From the NCBI GenBank assembly GCA_964580435.1, contig CAZOKP010000086.1, positions 1 to 11,572 on the forward strand: a DNA stretch of 11,572 nucleotides. The letters run 5' to 3'. This DNA comes from CAZKEW01 sp964580435 (GTDB lineage: Bacteria; Acidobacteriota; Aminicenantia; Aminicenantales; UBA8522). A program made the translations under genes and the position numbers. The number at the start of each line of letters is the position of its first letter. Within the stretch, counting starts at the first letter, position 1. Of the stretch, positions 1 through 6,576 are shown in pieces. Under the pieces are notes generated by a model, which saw only the letters and a list, made by a program, of their open reading frames with translations, ran no database searches and was not told the origin of the DNA.

Positions 1-75
1 GGGCGCCGGGGGTGAACCGCGACAGGACCCGCCCCCATCACGGAAATAGAGATGCCATCTCAGCCAACTCTCCCC

Positions 76-104
76 TTGATTTACTCCGGGTTTTCTATTA
101 ATAT
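76..104 (+). promoter_or_regulatory. Candidate sigma-70 promoter of the DUF6677-like gene
   Basis: TTGATT (76-81) is followed after 17 bases by TAATAT (99-104); each matches the consensus at 4 of 6 positions. Transcription would begin near 111, leaving a leader of about 12 bases that contains AAAGAG just before the ATG at 124. The position argues that the gene starts at 124, not at the upstream in-frame ATG at 52. Confidence 0.4.
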
Positions 105-123
105 TCTAAAACTTAAAGAGAAA

Positions 124-486
124 ATGAAAGAGCTCATCTGTCTAATCGCCGGCTGGATAGTGCCCGGATTCGGACATCTGCTCCAAAAAAAGCCCTGGCG
201 CGCGCTGACATTTTTCGTGTCTATCTATGCCATGACAGCTCTGGGGCTGGCCATGGGCGGAAGGATTTATCCGCTCCAGGCCGATAACCCACTGACGCTT
301 CTGGCCTTTTTTGCCGATCTCGGGAATTTTCTTGTTTTTGGTCTGTCCCGATTTCTCTCCTTCGGTCAGGGCGCTTTGGAGCGGGCGACTTTCGAATTCG
401 GCACGGCCTATATCGCCGGGGCCGGACTTTTGAACTATCTCGTCGCTCTCGACGCCTATGATATCGCCAAAGGGAAAAAGAAATGA
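124..486 (+). CDS. Small multi-pass membrane protein, DUF6677/TM2-like
   Basis: This encodes a 120-residue membrane protein. Residues 8-19 carry the pattern AGWIVPGFGHLL, a Pro-Gly-x-Gly-His motif typical of TM2/DUF6677-type small membrane proteins. It is followed by a basic patch (QKKPWR), a hydrophobic segment at about 28-45, further hydrophobic stretches at about 57-74 and 95-109, and a lysine-rich tail (KGKKK). An in-frame ATG at 52 would add 24 residues, but that stretch does not look conserved and overlaps the candidate promoter, so I chose 124, which has AAAGAG just upstream. The stop codon overlaps the start of the next small membrane gene (ATGA), so the two are probably translated together. 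The molecular function is unknown; the family call rests on remembered motif similarity. Confidence 0.7.
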   Translation: MKELICLIAGWIVPGFGHLLQKKPWRALTFFVSIYAMTALGLAMGGRIYPLQADNPLTLLAFFADLGNFLVFGLSRFLSFGQGALERATFEFGTAYIAGAGLLNYLVALDAYDIAKGKKK

Positions 487-662
487 TCTTTAAAAGCCAC
501 CTTTTCTCTATGGTCATCTACGCCTTCTTTGTTTCCCTAGTCCTGGCCCTTCTTCGCCGAGACGATAAAAAAAGCCGGCTCAAGTACGGCCTCTCCCTTT
601 TCCTGACCATGGTCGGGGGAGCGTTGGCCTTCGGCTGGTTCATGTATCTGTTCGCCCGTTAG
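483..662 (+). CDS. 59-residue hypothetical membrane protein
   Basis: The ATG lies inside the ATGA overlap with the stop of the preceding gene. The frame encodes 59 residues with two hydrophobic segments (about 7-24 and 35-58) separated by a strongly charged turn, RRDDKKSR (25-32), which gives a helical hairpin. It ends at TAG 660-662. The tight overlap, the amphipathic logic and the lack of frame-breaking codons support a real gene. The layout suggests a partner of the DUF6677-like protein in the membrane, but this is inference. I recognise no named family. Confidence 0.6.
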   Translation: MIFKSHLFSMVIYAFFVSLVLALLRRDDKKSRLKYGLSLFLTMVGGALAFGWFMYLFAR

Positions 663-794
663 GATACGGTCTCAGCAAAGCGCTGATGGGAAATAGAGTC
701 CTACCGCCGCGTCACGCTCTGAAAATCACTGCTATCGCAAAAACTCAGATGCCCGGCCTGTCTTTTCTTGCGCTTCAATTCCCGCCTGTTGATG

Positions 795-803
795 TGTTAT
801 AAT
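795..803 (+). promoter_or_regulatory. Extended -10 promoter of ftsEX
   Basis: A perfect extended -10 (TGTTATAAT; hexamer at 798-803) lies 87 bases before the ftsE start codon. The -35 region is weak (TTCAAT at 774-779, spacing 18), as is usual for extended -10 promoters. Transcription would start near 810 and give an 80-base leader, in which CCGGAAAA and TTTTGGCCGG (about 809-833) can form a small hairpin. The 227-base gap from 663 holds nothing else that I can support. Confidence 0.6.
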
Positions 804-889
804 CCTCCCCCGGAAAAGAACATTTTGGCCGGAGAACCTCAAGCACACGTTAGCGCCAGCCCGGGTCAGACGAGAAGCCGAGTTCAGCC

Positions 890-1570
890 GTGATAGAGCT
901 CTACCACATCTGGAAACAGTACCAAGAGGGCCAATGGGCCCTCGTCGATATCAGCCTCCATGTCAAAAGAGGCGATTTTTGGTTCATCACCGGGCCGAGC
1001 GGCTCGGGAAAATCGACCCTTCTCAAGATCATTTTTCGCGAGATCCTCCCGACCAGGGGCCAGATTGTTATCGACGGCGTCAATATCCTTCGCCTCCATG
1101 ACCACAAGATCTATAAGCTCCGCAGGACGATGGGCATCGTCTTCCAGGACTTCCGCCTGCTCTTTCATAAAAAGGTCTTTGACAACGTGGCCCTCGGCCT
1201 TCATGTCCTGGGCATCCCGGTTAAAGAGATCCGTCGCCGGGTCTTCGGGGCTCTCAGGATGGTCAATCTCCATCAGAAGATGTGGGAGTATCCTTCCCAC
1301 CTCTCCTACGGAGAACAACAACGCGTGGCTATTGCCCGTGCTGTCGTGAACGAGCCGCAGATTCTTCTTGCAGACGAGCCGACCGGCAATCTGGACCCTG
1401 AACTTGCCTTTGAGATCATCAGCGTTTTTAAAGAGATCAACAAACAAGGGACGACCGTGATTATCTGCAGCCATGACAAAGAGCTCATCCGCCACTTCGG
1501 GGATAAAATCCTGTTCCTGTTTAAAGGAAAAATCATCGGCAAGGAGGTCCTGCCATCCTCCAAAAGATAA
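890..1570 (+). CDS. ftsE: Cell division ATP-binding protein FtsE
   Basis: FtsE is the ATPase of the FtsEX complex, an ABC-type machine that, rather than moving a substrate, uses ATP to activate peptidoglycan hydrolases at the division site. Visible motifs are Walker A GPSGSGKST (35-43), Q-loop Gln86 in VFQDFRLL, signature LSYGEQQRVAIARA (138-151), Walker B ILLADE (158-163), the D-loop NLD and the H-loop His195 in ICSHD. The 226-residue length is typical. The start is GTG and gives the usual opening MIELYH. An oddity is Tyr140 in the signature, where the second position after Leu-Ser is usually Gly (LSGGEQQ). The 3' end holds the AAGGAGG ribosome binding site of ftsX and overlaps that gene by about 16 bases, so the two are co-transcribed and probably translationally coupled. 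Confidence 0.95.
   Translation: MIELYHIWKQYQEGQWALVDISLHVKRGDFWFITGPSGSGKSTLLKIIFREILPTRGQIVIDGVNILRLHDHKIYKLRRTMGIVFQDFRLLFHKKVFDNVALGLHVLGIPVKEIRRRVFGALRMVNLHQKMWEYPSHLSYGEQQRVAIARAVVNEPQILLADEPTGNLDPELAFEIISVFKEINKQGTTVIICSHDKELIRHFGDKILFLFKGKIIGKEVLPSSKR
1541..1547 (+). promoter_or_regulatory. Shine-Dalgarno site deciding the ftsX start
   Basis: AAGGAGG inside the ftsE coding end is a perfect anti-16S match. Seven bases separate it from ATC at 1555, which is in the ftsX frame. No ATG, GTG or TTG in that frame lies at a usable distance. Confidence 0.7.
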
Positions 1571-2451
1571 GATATTTTCTTCGCGATGCCCTGAACAACC
1601 TCTGGCAGTACAGGACGCGGAATATCTTTTCCTGCGCCATCATCTGTCTTTCGTTCCTCATAGTCGGGGTCTTTTTTTCTCTCTCCAACAATCTTCAATA
1701 CATGGCCAACCAGCTTTCCGAGAACATGGTCGTGGCTTTTTTCCTTGACCCCGACATCTCGGCCAGCCAGCTCAGCCTCGTTGAAGGAAGGATCCGATCG
1801 TCTCCCGCGGTCGTCAATTTAAAATACGTCAGCCGGGAACAGGCCCTAGAGAAATTCAAGAGGAACTTTCCCGAGCTTGAAGAAATTCTTAAGAACCTGA
1901 GCTCAAATCCCTTTCCCTCTTCCTTCGAGGCCACCCTCCGCAAAGAAGCCTTCATGTCCGAAGAAATCCTCGCCTTCATACAGCAGATCAAGGGGCTGGC
2001 CGGGGTAGGAGACGTCCAATTCAACCGGGATTGGGTCGAAAAAATGCAGTCCCTGAGCCGGCTGGCCAAGGCGGTCGGGTTTTTCCTCGGCGGCATCCTT
2101 GTCCTGGCCTCGTTCTTTATCATCTCCAACGTCATCAGGCTGAACGTCTTCGCCCGCAAGAACGAGATCGAGATCCTGCGCCTCGTTGGAGCGACCAACA
2201 CCTTCATCAGGCTCCCCTTTCTCATCGAGGGACTCACCCTGGGGATCCTGGGAAGCACCCTCTCCTTGGTTCTGCTCTTTCTTTTGATCAAACTCTTTCC
2301 TCTTTACCTGGGACACTCCCTGGGGGCCCTCCAACAGATGATCAACTTCCGCTACCTCTCCCTTTCGCAGTCCTTAGGTCTCATTGTGGGCAGCGCTTTG
2401 ATGGGACTCTTGGGGAGCTTTTCCTCGCTGTCGCGCTTTTTGAAAATCTGA
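1555..2451 (+). CDS. ftsX: Cell division protein FtsX (probable AUC start)
   Basis: FtsX is the membrane subunit of FtsEX; its large extracytoplasmic loop contacts hydrolase activators. Starting at ATC 1555 gives 298 residues, the normal family length. There is a cytoplasmic lead (LQKIRYFLRDALNNLWQYR), TM1 at about 24-44, an extracytoplasmic domain at about 45-172, and then three C-terminal helices of the FtsX/MacB permease type, including the conserved NEIEILRLVGAT region after TM2. The first ATG in frame is 1702 (residue 50); starting there would delete the cytoplasmic tail and TM1, so it cannot be the real start. Upstream in frame, TAA at 1522 limits the choice, and only ATC (1555), ATA (1567) and CTG (1591) are available. 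ATC has the perfect ribosome site. A base error (ATC for ATG) or frameshifting from ftsE are alternatives. Confidence 0.88.
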   Translation: MLQKIRYFLRDALNNLWQYRTRNIFSCAIICLSFLIVGVFFSLSNNLQYMANQLSENMVVAFFLDPDISASQLSLVEGRIRSSPAVVNLKYVSREQALEKFKRNFPELEEILKNLSSNPFPSSFEATLRKEAFMSEEILAFIQQIKGLAGVGDVQFNRDWVEKMQSLSRLAKAVGFFLGGILVLASFFIISNVIRLNVFARKNEIEILRLVGATNTFIRLPFLIEGLTLGILGSTLSLVLLFLLIKLFPLYLGHSLGALQQMINFRYLSLSQSLGLIVGSALMGLLGSFSSLSRFLKI

Positions 2452-2481
2452 GAGAAAGGCGCTCCAAAAAAGAAACCTTCC

Positions 2482-3120
2482 TTACGGGCGAAAGAGCTTC
2501 TGGCTCAATCTGTGCGCCTCCCGGAGAGGCTCGGGAATCCTGAACCTGGCGCAGTTCAGGACGACCTTGCGGGCAAGACGAAAATCCACCCGGTGGCCGG
2601 GAGATACAAAAACAGGCTTAATCCCAGCTCGCGTTCTCAGGCAAAACCCGACTCTTTGCTTGTTTTTGTCCAGGAAATGAGTAAATGCTCCCTTCCTCTC
2701 TTTTGGAGGGACAAAAGGGAAGAACGGGTTCTTGGCGCAGCCGATCGTGGACACATCCAAGACAACCCCCACATACGAGGCCAATCCCATCCTGCGCGGG
2801 TGGGCGATTCCATTGCCGTCTAAAATGGTCACATCAGGCCGATGCTTGATCTTGAGGAAAGCCGTAAAAAACACAGGGCCCTCACGGAAACCCAGAAAAC
2901 CCGGAACGTAGGGCATCGTGACCCTTCGAATAGCCTCGGCCGTCTCAACCATCTCAAATTCAGGGAGCCTCATCACAACAATAACGGCGCCGATCTTTTG
3001 CTCTGTCGGGTCATAGGCAAAGTCGGCTCCCGCCACGAAATGGATGTCGCCGCCGTCCCATTTCAGGATCACCTTGCTGCCGAGCTCCTCCTGAATTTTT
3101 TTGGCCCTGGCCAGGTTCAT
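2482..3120 (-). CDS. nfi: Endonuclease V (deoxyinosine-specific)
   Basis: Endonuclease V nicks DNA one base 3' of deoxyinosine and so starts repair of deaminated adenine. All family blocks are present. In numbering from the upstream ATG at 3129, these are the first metal-binding aspartate Asp36 in VAGADFAY, the PYVPGFLGFREGP block (Tyr74, Glu83), DGNGIAHPRRMGLA (Asp104, His110) and TIGCAK (Lys133), equivalent to the catalytic and wedge residues of the Thermotoga enzyme. I place the start at the second ATG (3118-3120, 212 residues), because GGAAGG lies 9 bases before it but directly abuts the ATG at 3127-3129. The gene is monocistronic and convergent with ftsX, with 30 bases between the stops and no clear terminator. 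A tandem TATAAT pair upstream may drive it. Confidence 0.95.
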   Translation of the reverse strand: MNLARAKKIQEELGSKVILKWDGGDIHFVAGADFAYDPTEQKIGAVIVVMRLPEFEMVETAEAIRRVTMPYVPGFLGFREGPVFFTAFLKIKHRPDVTILDGNGIAHPRRMGLASYVGVVLDVSTIGCAKNPFFPFVPPKERKGAFTHFLDKNKQRVGFCLRTRAGIKPVFVSPGHRVDFRLARKVVLNCARFRIPEPLREAHRLSQKLFRP

Positions 3121-3154
3121 TCCGATCATCCTTCCGTAGGCTTGCCCATTCTTA

Positions 3155-3166
3155 ATTATAATTATA
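3155..3166 (-). promoter_or_regulatory. Tandem TATAAT, candidate endonuclease V promoter
   Basis: Read on the minus strand, two TATAAT hexamers stand head to tail (3166-3161 and 3160-3155) in an AT-rich patch 35-46 bases before the gene start. No good -35 is visible at 17 bases. Transcription would start near 3148 and leave a short leader with the GGAAGG ribosome site. Confidence 0.45.
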
Positions 3167-3244
3167 TACCAAAGGCCAAGTTCTTAAGGCAATCACGGAA
3201 AGAGCGGGGCTTTCAAACAGCGCCTTGTCTGGATTGCTCGGTTG

Positions 3245-3588
3245 GGCTCTGTGACGAAAAGTGGGGTTATTATTTTAGGCCAAGATAATGATCAGCCATA
3301 ATCGGCCGCAGCGACCATTGAAGGTTTAGCCTTCCTTCAGCACTTTTCGAGGGAACCCGGTCTTCAGGGTGGCGAGGATGTCTGAGCCTGAGCAGGCCAA
3401 CGGGAAAGGTCAAAGGAGGGCAAGTGATAGAGTTCGGGGGTGCCGACGGGAGTGGCGAGTTCCGCAGCCACCGAGAAAAGCGCTGAAGGAACGGCGTGAA
3501 AAACCTGAATGGGAGCAAGGCTGATTGCGGCTGATCATATCCCCTATCATATCGTTCTTTGTTTTACCCCACTTTTCGTAATAGAGCC
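3245..3588. mobile_element. MITE-like element with ISL3-like terminal inverted repeats
   Basis: The ends are inverted repeats: 3244-3267 and 3566-3589 match at 22 of 24 bases. They open GGGCTCT and share ACGAAAAGTGGGGT after a variable triplet. Further in, a second inverted repeat (3288-3307 against 3519-3538, 17 of 20 matches, core ATGATCAGCC) nests inside the first. The flanks CTCGGTTG (3237-3244) and CTCAGTTT (3589-3596) match at 6 of 8 and look like a decayed 8-base target duplication. From memory, GGCTCT-type ends and 8-base duplications suit the ISL3 family, but no transposase is recognisable, so this is a non-autonomous element or a solo remnant. One 82-codon minus frame spans 3270-3518; it looks like low-complexity noise. 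Small hairpins lie inside (GAAGG/CCTTC near 3318-3332). Confidence 0.75.
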
Positions 3589-3597
3589 CTCAGTTTG

Positions 3598-3626
3598 TTG
3601 ACAGGATGAGGAGATTAGCCTACAAT
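3598..3626 (+). promoter_or_regulatory. Strong sigma-70 promoter of the rodZ-ntrY-ntrX-recO operon
   Basis: A perfect TTGACA (3598-3603) and TACAAT (3621-3626, 5 of 6) are separated by exactly 17 bases. A start 6-8 bases after the -10 falls at 3632-3635, at or next to the ATG at 3635, so the mRNA should be leaderless or nearly so. The -35 begins one base after the right target duplication of the mobile element. Confidence 0.75.
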
Positions 3627-3634
3627 TTTTGTCA

Positions 3635-4405
3635 ATGGCATCCCTTGGGCAGGAAATCAAGAGAGAAAGAGAGCTCAGAGGGATATCCCTCAAAGAGATC
3701 GCGGATACCACCCGGATCAGTCTGAAATTTCTCCAAGCCCTCGAAGAAGATCATCTGGAGGTCATCCCCGGAAGGTTTTTTATCCGGGCCATTCTTCGCT
3801 CCTACGCTAAGAGCGTCGGCTTAGACGAAAATCAATGGCTTAACAAATACCAGGAAATGGTTCTCTTCGACGAATATCAGACGGACAAACAGCCCAAAAA
3901 AAGGCTGAACCCACCCCTGGTTTTAACCAAGAAAAGACTGATAGGCGTTCTCGTTGCCTTGATTGTTGTTGTGGTCTTCGCGCTTTGCTACTTCATCTTC
4001 ATCTCTTCTCCAGACAAGCGCGCCGCATCCCCGCCCCAGCCAGCCGCGCAGGCCCTCACACCTTCTTTGCCGCCCCAGCCAGCCCAAGCTCCCGTCCAGC
4101 AGCCTGTGGTCGAAGAGGTCAAGGGCCTTAACCTGGAGATGTCTTTTCTTGAAGATAGCTGGCTCCAGGTCTACGCCGACGGAAACGTGGTCTGGGATGG
4201 CGTCAAGAGGCAAGGAGAGGTCCTCCAGGCCCGGGCTGAGAACCAATTGGTTCTTAACCTGGGGAATGCCGGAGGAATGACCTGGGCGATCAATGGAAAA
4301 AAAGCCAAACCTTTCGGCCCAATGGGCGCCGTGCGCAAGGACATCAAAATAACGCTTGACAACTTCCGTGAATATCTCTTGCCGGAAAAGGAAAACACGG
4401 GCTGA
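3635..4405 (+). CDS. rodZ: RodZ-like helix-turn-helix membrane protein with DUF4115 domain
   Basis: RodZ couples the MreB cytoskeleton to the elongation wall machinery. The 256-residue protein has the canonical order. The N-terminal HTH_25-type domain (about 1-75) opens LGQEIKRERELRGISLKEIA and includes TRISLKFLQALEEDHLEVIPGRFFIRAILRSYA. A basic stretch follows, then one TM helix (about 102-123), a Pro/Gln/Ala-rich periplasmic linker (about 125-157) with repeated PPQPA units from a 14-base direct repeat, and a C-terminal DUF4115 beta domain (about 163-250; SWLQVYADG, ending near ITLDNFREYL). A TTG at 3629 could add two residues; I chose ATG 3635 because the promoter places transcription there and no ribosome site is at a proper distance. 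It is first in an operon with a sensor kinase five bases later. The symbol is by architecture; some such proteins are only RodZ-like. Confidence 0.85.
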   Translation: MASLGQEIKRERELRGISLKEIADTTRISLKFLQALEEDHLEVIPGRFFIRAILRSYAKSVGLDENQWLNKYQEMVLFDEYQTDKQPKKRLNPPLVLTKKRLIGVLVALIVVVVFALCYFIFISSPDKRAASPPQPAAQALTPSLPPQPAQAPVQQPVVEEVKGLNLEMSFLEDSWLQVYADGNVVWDGVKRQGEVLQARAENQLVLNLGNAGGMTWAINGKKAKPFGPMGAVRKDIKITLDNFREYLLPEKENTG

Positions 4406-4410
4406 GCGCG

Positions 4411-6576
4411 ATGGACAAAGCGAAGAAAAAAGGCCCGCGTTTCATCGCGGCGTTCATCATCTTGCTTGTCATCGTTTTTTTCGCCATTGAAATCTATATT
4501 CGCGAGTCGCAGGAGATCTCTCCCACGTCGGTCATGGACGTTCTTCTCTCTTCCATGCAGGTCATCGTCCTGTTGCTCTTTCTTGTCCTCCTCTTCGTCC
4601 TGGGACGGAACCTGGTCAAACTTTACCTCGAGAGAAAGCAAAAAATCGTCGGATCCCATTTCAAGACGAAACTTGTGTTGTTTTTCATCGCCCTCTCCTT
4701 TGTCCCCACCCTTCTTCTCTTCTTTTTTGCCAGCGACCTGATCAGCAGAAACATCGAGCTCTGGTTCAAAACTCCGTTTGACAAGATTCTGGAGGACACC
4801 AAAAGCCTGGCCGACGGCGCGTATGCCAACGCCGAAGAAGCGGCCTCTCATTACGCTGTCGAGCTCAGCAAAAGTATCAGCAGCCAACAGCTGGTCCGGC
4901 TGGAGAACCGGCTGCTGCTCAGAGATTTTATCCGGAGAAAGCTGAACGAATACAGCCTGGACGAAATCGGCATTTATCTGGGAGACGAGGAACTGTTCAC
5001 CTACCTCAATCCCAACCTGCCCCTCCAAGACTACAAGTCCATTCAAACCAGCGCGGTGGAGAGGGCCCAGGCCGGCGCGGCCTTTCGCAGCGTCGAGCCC
5101 ATGGGGAATGGCGAGATGATCCGCCGCGGAGTCTCTTTTTCTCTTCCCAACGAAGGGAATGTCCTGGTGACCACCGGAAAATTCTTTCCTCAAAGTTATG
5201 CCCAGAAGATCAATACTATCAACTCCTACGTCCAAAGATACCGGCTCCTCATTCCGCGAAAAATAACGGTCAAAACCTTCTATATCATCAGCTTGATATT
5301 CATCACTCTGCTCATCGTCTTCGCCGCCAGCTGGATCGGCATCCATCTGGCTAAAGGAATTACAGTTCCGATCGAAAAGCTTGCCCAAGCCACCAAGGAA
5401 GTCTCCAAGGGAAACTTGAATGTGCGCGTCGAAGACCCGGCGTCCGACGAGCTGGGAACGCTCATCGACTCCTTTAACCAGATGATCTACGACCTCAAAG
5501 AAAGCGAGAGAAACATCGCCCAAAAAACGTCCGAGCTCGAGAACAGAAAACAATACATCGAGACTGTCCTCAACAATATCACCACGGGGGTGATTACCCT
5601 GGATGCCCAGGGAAATATCACCACCTTCAATCCCTCAGCCCGAGAAATGCTGGCTCTCGGGGAAGGGAACCCCGTCGGAAAAAGCTTCAGCGAGGTCTTT
5701 GGGGAGGGCAAGTATGGTGAAGTCACCAAGAATATCGCCTGGGGAATGAAGAACAAGTATCGGCTGGCCGAAAAAGAAATCCATATCGCCGCAGACGGCC
5801 AGACCACGACTGTGGCGCTGGCTCTTTCTCCCCTCGAGCAGGCCGACGGCGGTTTTTCCGGTATGATCGTCGTCTTCGACGACCTCACCCAGCTCATCAA
5901 GGCCCAAAAAATCGCCACCTGGAAGGAGGTCGCCCAGAGGGTGGCTCATGAGATCAAGAATCCATTGACCCCGATTCAGCTCTCGGCGGAGAGGATTATC
6001 AAGACCCTGAGAAAGAACGACAGGGGCTCCCCGGACATCATCGAGGAGGGAGCCAAGACGATTATTCAGGAAACTCGAACCATCAAATCTCTTGTCGACG
6101 AATTTTCCAATTTCGCCCGAATGCCCAAGGTTGAGCTCAGGCCGACCGATCTCCGCATCCTTGTCGACCAGACCATATCCCTTTTCCGAGGCATCTTTAC
6201 TCAAGTCGATTTTGAAATTGACCTGGCTTCGGACCTTCCCTCTTCCCTCCAACTCGACCCCGACCAGATAAAAAGAGTTCTGATCAATATTTTCGACAAT
6301 GCCATCGAAGCGATGAACAAGAAAGGGAAAATCAGGGTCCAGGCTATTTTCGAAAAGAAACAACAGCGGGTGAATATCGAGATTTCCGACACCGGGCCGG
6401 GAATCTCGGTCGAGGACAAAACCAAACTCTTCCTGCCCTACTTCTCGACCAAAAAGAAGGGCACGGGCTTGGGACTTTCCATCGCCAGCCAGATCATCAG
6501 AGAACACAACGGAACGATCCGCGTGGAAAACAACTCTCCGACCGGTGCAAAATTTATTATCCAGCTTCCCGCATGA
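4411..6576 (+). CDS. ntrY: NtrY-like sensor histidine kinase
   Basis: This is a 721-residue membrane sensor kinase with the NtrY layout. It has TM helices at about 11-30, 49-66 and 88-111, then an extracytoplasmic domain at about 112-287 with no family I recognise, and a fourth TM at about 289-310. Next come HAMP at about 310-365 (PIEKLAQATKEVSKGNL), PAS at about 379-495 (NNITTGVITLDAQGNITTFN), the dimerisation domain with phosphoacceptor His513 in VAHEIKNPLTPIQLSAERI, and the ATPase domain. The ATPase domain holds the N box Asn630 (DNAIEAM), G1 DTGPGI from 660 and G2 GTGLGLS from 684. All catalytic motifs are intact. It starts five bases after the rodZ-like stop and overlaps the next regulator gene by ATGA. 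It should phosphorylate that regulator; the signal is unknown. NtrY is by domain order, and nitrogen control is not implied. Confidence 0.93.
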   Translation: MDKAKKKGPRFIAAFIILLVIVFFAIEIYIRESQEISPTSVMDVLLSSMQVIVLLLFLVLLFVLGRNLVKLYLERKQKIVGSHFKTKLVLFFIALSFVPTLLLFFFASDLISRNIELWFKTPFDKILEDTKSLADGAYANAEEAASHYAVELSKSISSQQLVRLENRLLLRDFIRRKLNEYSLDEIGIYLGDEELFTYLNPNLPLQDYKSIQTSAVERAQAGAAFRSVEPMGNGEMIRRGVSFSLPNEGNVLVTTGKFFPQSYAQKINTINSYVQRYRLLIPRKITVKTFYIISLIFITLLIVFAASWIGIHLAKGITVPIEKLAQATKEVSKGNLNVRVEDPASDELGTLIDSFNQMIYDLKESERNIAQKTSELENRKQYIETVLNNITTGVITLDAQGNITTFNPSAREMLALGEGNPVGKSFSEVFGEGKYGEVTKNIAWGMKNKYRLAEKEIHIAADGQTTTVALALSPLEQADGGFSGMIVVFDDLTQLIKAQKIATWKEVAQRVAHEIKNPLTPIQLSAERIIKTLRKNDRGSPDIIEEGAKTIIQETRTIKSLVDEFSNFARMPKVELRPTDLRILVDQTISLFRGIFTQVDFEIDLASDLPSSLQLDPDQIKRVLINIFDNAIEAMNKKGKIRVQAIFEKKQQRVNIEISDTGPGISVEDKTKLFLPYFSTKKKGTGLGLSIASQIIREHNGTIRVENNSPTGAKFIIQLPA

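Noticed and set aside
1..51. C-terminal end of an upstream gene
   Set aside because: All forward frames reach stops by about base 99, but none shows a recognisable protein tail. The GGGCGCC/CCGCCCCC pairing is too loose to call a terminator.
3270..3518. 82-codon minus-strand frame inside the mobile element
   Set aside because: The composition is Pro/Arg/Leu-rich with no motif, and the frame runs into the terminal regions. It may be a decayed transposase trace but cannot be supported as a gene.
4030..4085. Direct repeat in the rodZ-like linker as a mobile or CRISPR repeat
   Set aside because: The 14-base repeat CGCCCCAGCCAGCC only encodes the Pro/Gln-rich periplasmic linker.
4171..5553. 460-codon minus-strand frame
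   Set aside because: It is antisense to the rodZ-like and ntrY-like genes, which have clear domains. Its acidic repeats mirror codon bias.
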